A DNA stretch of 64,000 nucleotides from an uncultured Alphaproteobacteria bacterium (GTDB lineage: Bacteria; Pseudomonadota; Alphaproteobacteria; Rs-D84): the NCBI GenBank assembly GCA_944389385.1, contig CALXMC010000002.1, positions 1 to 64,000 of the forward strand, written 5' to 3'. Below, one piece after another: positions 62,805 to 64,000 of the stretch. A program made the translations under genes and the position numbers. Each line of letters opens with the position of its first letter. Position 1 is the stretch's first letter. A model generated the notes under the pieces. The model worked only from the letters and a program-made list of their open reading frames with translations, had not been told where the DNA came from and searched no databases.

Positions 62805-63458
62805 ATGAAGTTGGATTCTGTTGGTGTTTTAATAAATTTGCGTCCCTTTGGTGAACGGGATTGTGTCGCACATGTTTTTACCCGTGATTTCGGTGTAATG
62901 TGTGGTGTTATGCGCGGGGCCCAGGTCGCACGAAAAAACAGACCGTTAATTGGACAAATTGGCGATGTTTCATGGAATGCGCGACTGGATTCACAGTTGG
63001 GTGCGTTTCATTGGGAGTCTGAAAAAAATTTGGCTGCACCGTTGATGATGCGGCATGAGACATTATCATATATGAATGCGACATTCGCTTTGGTTGATGC
63101 TTTGTTGCCAGAACGAGAACAGTTTTGTACGTTATATAACGAAACAATCGAACTGATGCGCGAGTTAAACGGAAATAACCCAAAACAGGCGTATTTGGTG
63201 TGGGAAATTTCGCTTTTGCGTGAATTGGGATATGCGCTGAATTTAACGGCTTGTTCAGGATGTGGAACTTGCGAAAATTTAATGTATTTATCGCCGCGGA
63301 CTGGGCGGGCGGTATGTGAAAAATGTGCCGCGCCGTATATCGAAAAATTGTATAAATTGCCGTTGGATTTAAGTGTTACTGGGGCGTTTTTGGAACGGGC
63401 TTGCGCGGCCCAAGGTGTTGATTTGCCGTGCGCACGAAAAAAGTTGAAAATCTGGTAA
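62805..63458 (+). CDS. recO: DNA repair protein RecO
   Basis: RecO (217 residues) helps load RecA with RecR. The N-terminal OB-fold is seen as GVLINLRPFGERDCVAHVFT. A Cys4 zinc motif (CSGCGTC...CEKC) lies near residues 154-180. The frame is open from within rplI at 62649. The ATG at 62805 gives the normal start, is not preceded by a ribosome binding site, and lies 9 bases after a TATAAT. Confidence 0.93.
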   Translation: MKLDSVGVLINLRPFGERDCVAHVFTRDFGVMCGVMRGAQVARKNRPLIGQIGDVSWNARLDSQLGAFHWESEKNLAAPLMMRHETLSYMNATFALVDALLPEREQFCTLYNETIELMRELNGNNPKQAYLVWEISLLRELGYALNLTACSGCGTCENLMYLSPRTGRAVCEKCAAPYIEKLYKLPLDLSVTGAFLERACAAQGVDLPCARKKLKIW

Positions 63459-63466
63459 ATATTCCC

Positions 63467-63495
63467 TTGCACAATAATTTTTTTTTCAGTATGGT
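63467..63495 (+). promoter_or_regulatory. Promoter of the DsbA-family gene
   Basis: TTGCAC (63467-63472), 17-base spacer, TATGGT (63490-63495); followed by AAAAGGAG ahead of the ATG at 63528. Confidence 0.55.
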
Positions 63496-63527
63496 GGGGT
63501 TGTTCAACAGAATAAAAGGAGAAAATT

Positions 63528-64000
63528 ATGACTTGGACAATCTTGATTCTGGTCGTTGGTATCCTGTTGTTCTTGTTTGGTGGCTTGATGTTACCCAAGG
63601 GCGACGAGAAAAAACCTTCTGCTGGAAAAATCGTTGCAAAAAAATGTATTTCTTTGATTGCAATCATCTTGATTTCGGGCAGTATGTGCCGTCTGTACAT
63701 GCCGTATTACTTGACTGCGGTTAATCCTGCTATCGTTCAGGAAATGATTACCAGTATGCAGGAACAGCAGCAGGCTGAAAAGAATAAACAGATTCGCAAG
63801 TTCGTTCGTGAACAGGGCGATTCTATGATGCGCGATGCACCTGTTTTGGGTAACCGCAAAGATGCCAAGAAAACGATTTATGTTTGGACAGACTTCTCTT
63901 GCCCATACTGCCGTCGTGTTCATGGTGAATTGGATCGTGTAATTGCGGGTCGTGATGACGTTCGCGTGGTTGTTAAAAACTTCTCGATTCATGGACCATT
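63528..64000 (+). CDS. DsbA-family thiol oxidoreductase, partial (runs off the window)
   Basis: 157 codons are visible before the window edge. Two hydrophobic segments (residues 3-21 and about 43-60), a Gln/Glu/Lys-rich helix (about 75-95), then a thioredoxin-fold start are present. In the latter TIYVWTDFSCPYCRRVHGEL holds the CPYC redox motif. This is the Com1/DsbA-like type seen in alphaproteobacteria. It introduces or isomerises disulfides in the periplasm, a need implied by the cysteine-rich proteins here. AAAAGGAGAAAATT precedes the ATG. Confidence 0.88.
   Translation, partial: MTWTILILVVGILLFLFGGLMLPKGDEKKPSAGKIVAKKCISLIAIILISGSMCRLYMPYYLTAVNPAIVQEMITSMQEQQQAEKNKQIRKFVREQGDSMMRDAPVLGNRKDAKKTIYVWTDFSCPYCRRVHGELDRVIAGRDDVRVVVKNFSIHGP

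Overview
The window comes from an alphaproteobacterium. The order rpsJ-rplC-rplD-rplW-rplB-rpsS-rplV-rpsC-rplP-rpmC-rpsQ-rplN-rplX-rplE-rpsN-rpsH-rplF-rplR-rpsE-rpmD-rplO-secY-rpsM-rpsK-rpoA-rplQ, tpiA divergent from a PpiD-type chaperone, and a MotA-like/OmpA-like pair fit that class. A choloylglycine (bile-salt) hydrolase-family enzyme and many exported cysteine-rich proteins suggest a host-associated, probably gut, lineage of the uncultured type; this placement is an inference.

Layout: 64-15652 is the S10-spc-alpha ribosomal cluster on the + strand. It is broken between rpsK and rpoA by an opposite-strand exported protein gene, and carries structured repeats at 12664-12918 and 14643-14850. 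15679-16260 is a composite GC-rich repeat. 16262-31003 is an accessory block of large exported cysteine-rich proteins with a two-TM protein. 31146-35790 holds a membrane-anchored Asn-rich protein and an autotransporter with a degenerate subtilase passenger. 36334-41680 is housekeeping and metabolism: grpE, tpiA, a PpiD-like chaperone, a DUF1015 protein, the choloylglycine hydrolase and tRNA-Gln(CUG). 41918-45154 is a Pmp-like (GGAI/FxxN) autotransporter. 45226-53785 is a second cysteine-rich block around infA. 53889-60725 holds a BOF-domain protein, a MotA/MotB-like pair and a two-gene operon ending in an OmpA domain, preceded by an inverted start-less copy of that domain. 61227-64000 is rpsF-rpsR-rplI, recO and the start of a DsbA-family gene.

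The most interesting material is the cysteine-rich system. Five proteins share exactly spaced cysteines, C-x6-C-M-D-x2-C-x9-C-x-C-S, after a signal peptide and an Arg/Ala/Thr/Ser-rich stretch. Most also carry C-x6-C-x(4,6)-C-G-x-[DN]-[FYW]-x2-C modules, and five end in C-x-D-x-[QN]-[FM]. Two loci pair a full-length gene with an inverted, start-less, signal-less copy of its downstream part: 16262-18664 with 18713-21727, and 56848-57411 with 58836-60725. The copies share near-identical inverted tracts, one of them 227/232 bases. Homologous inversion there would swap the downstream (C-terminal) part of an exported protein. No recombinase gene is visible beside either locus, so any switching would probably be RecA-type. 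That is inference and not shown by the sequence.

Intergenic space holds two classes of structured repeats whose stem arms differ between copies but stay self-complementary, as well as Rho-independent terminators at most transcription-unit ends.
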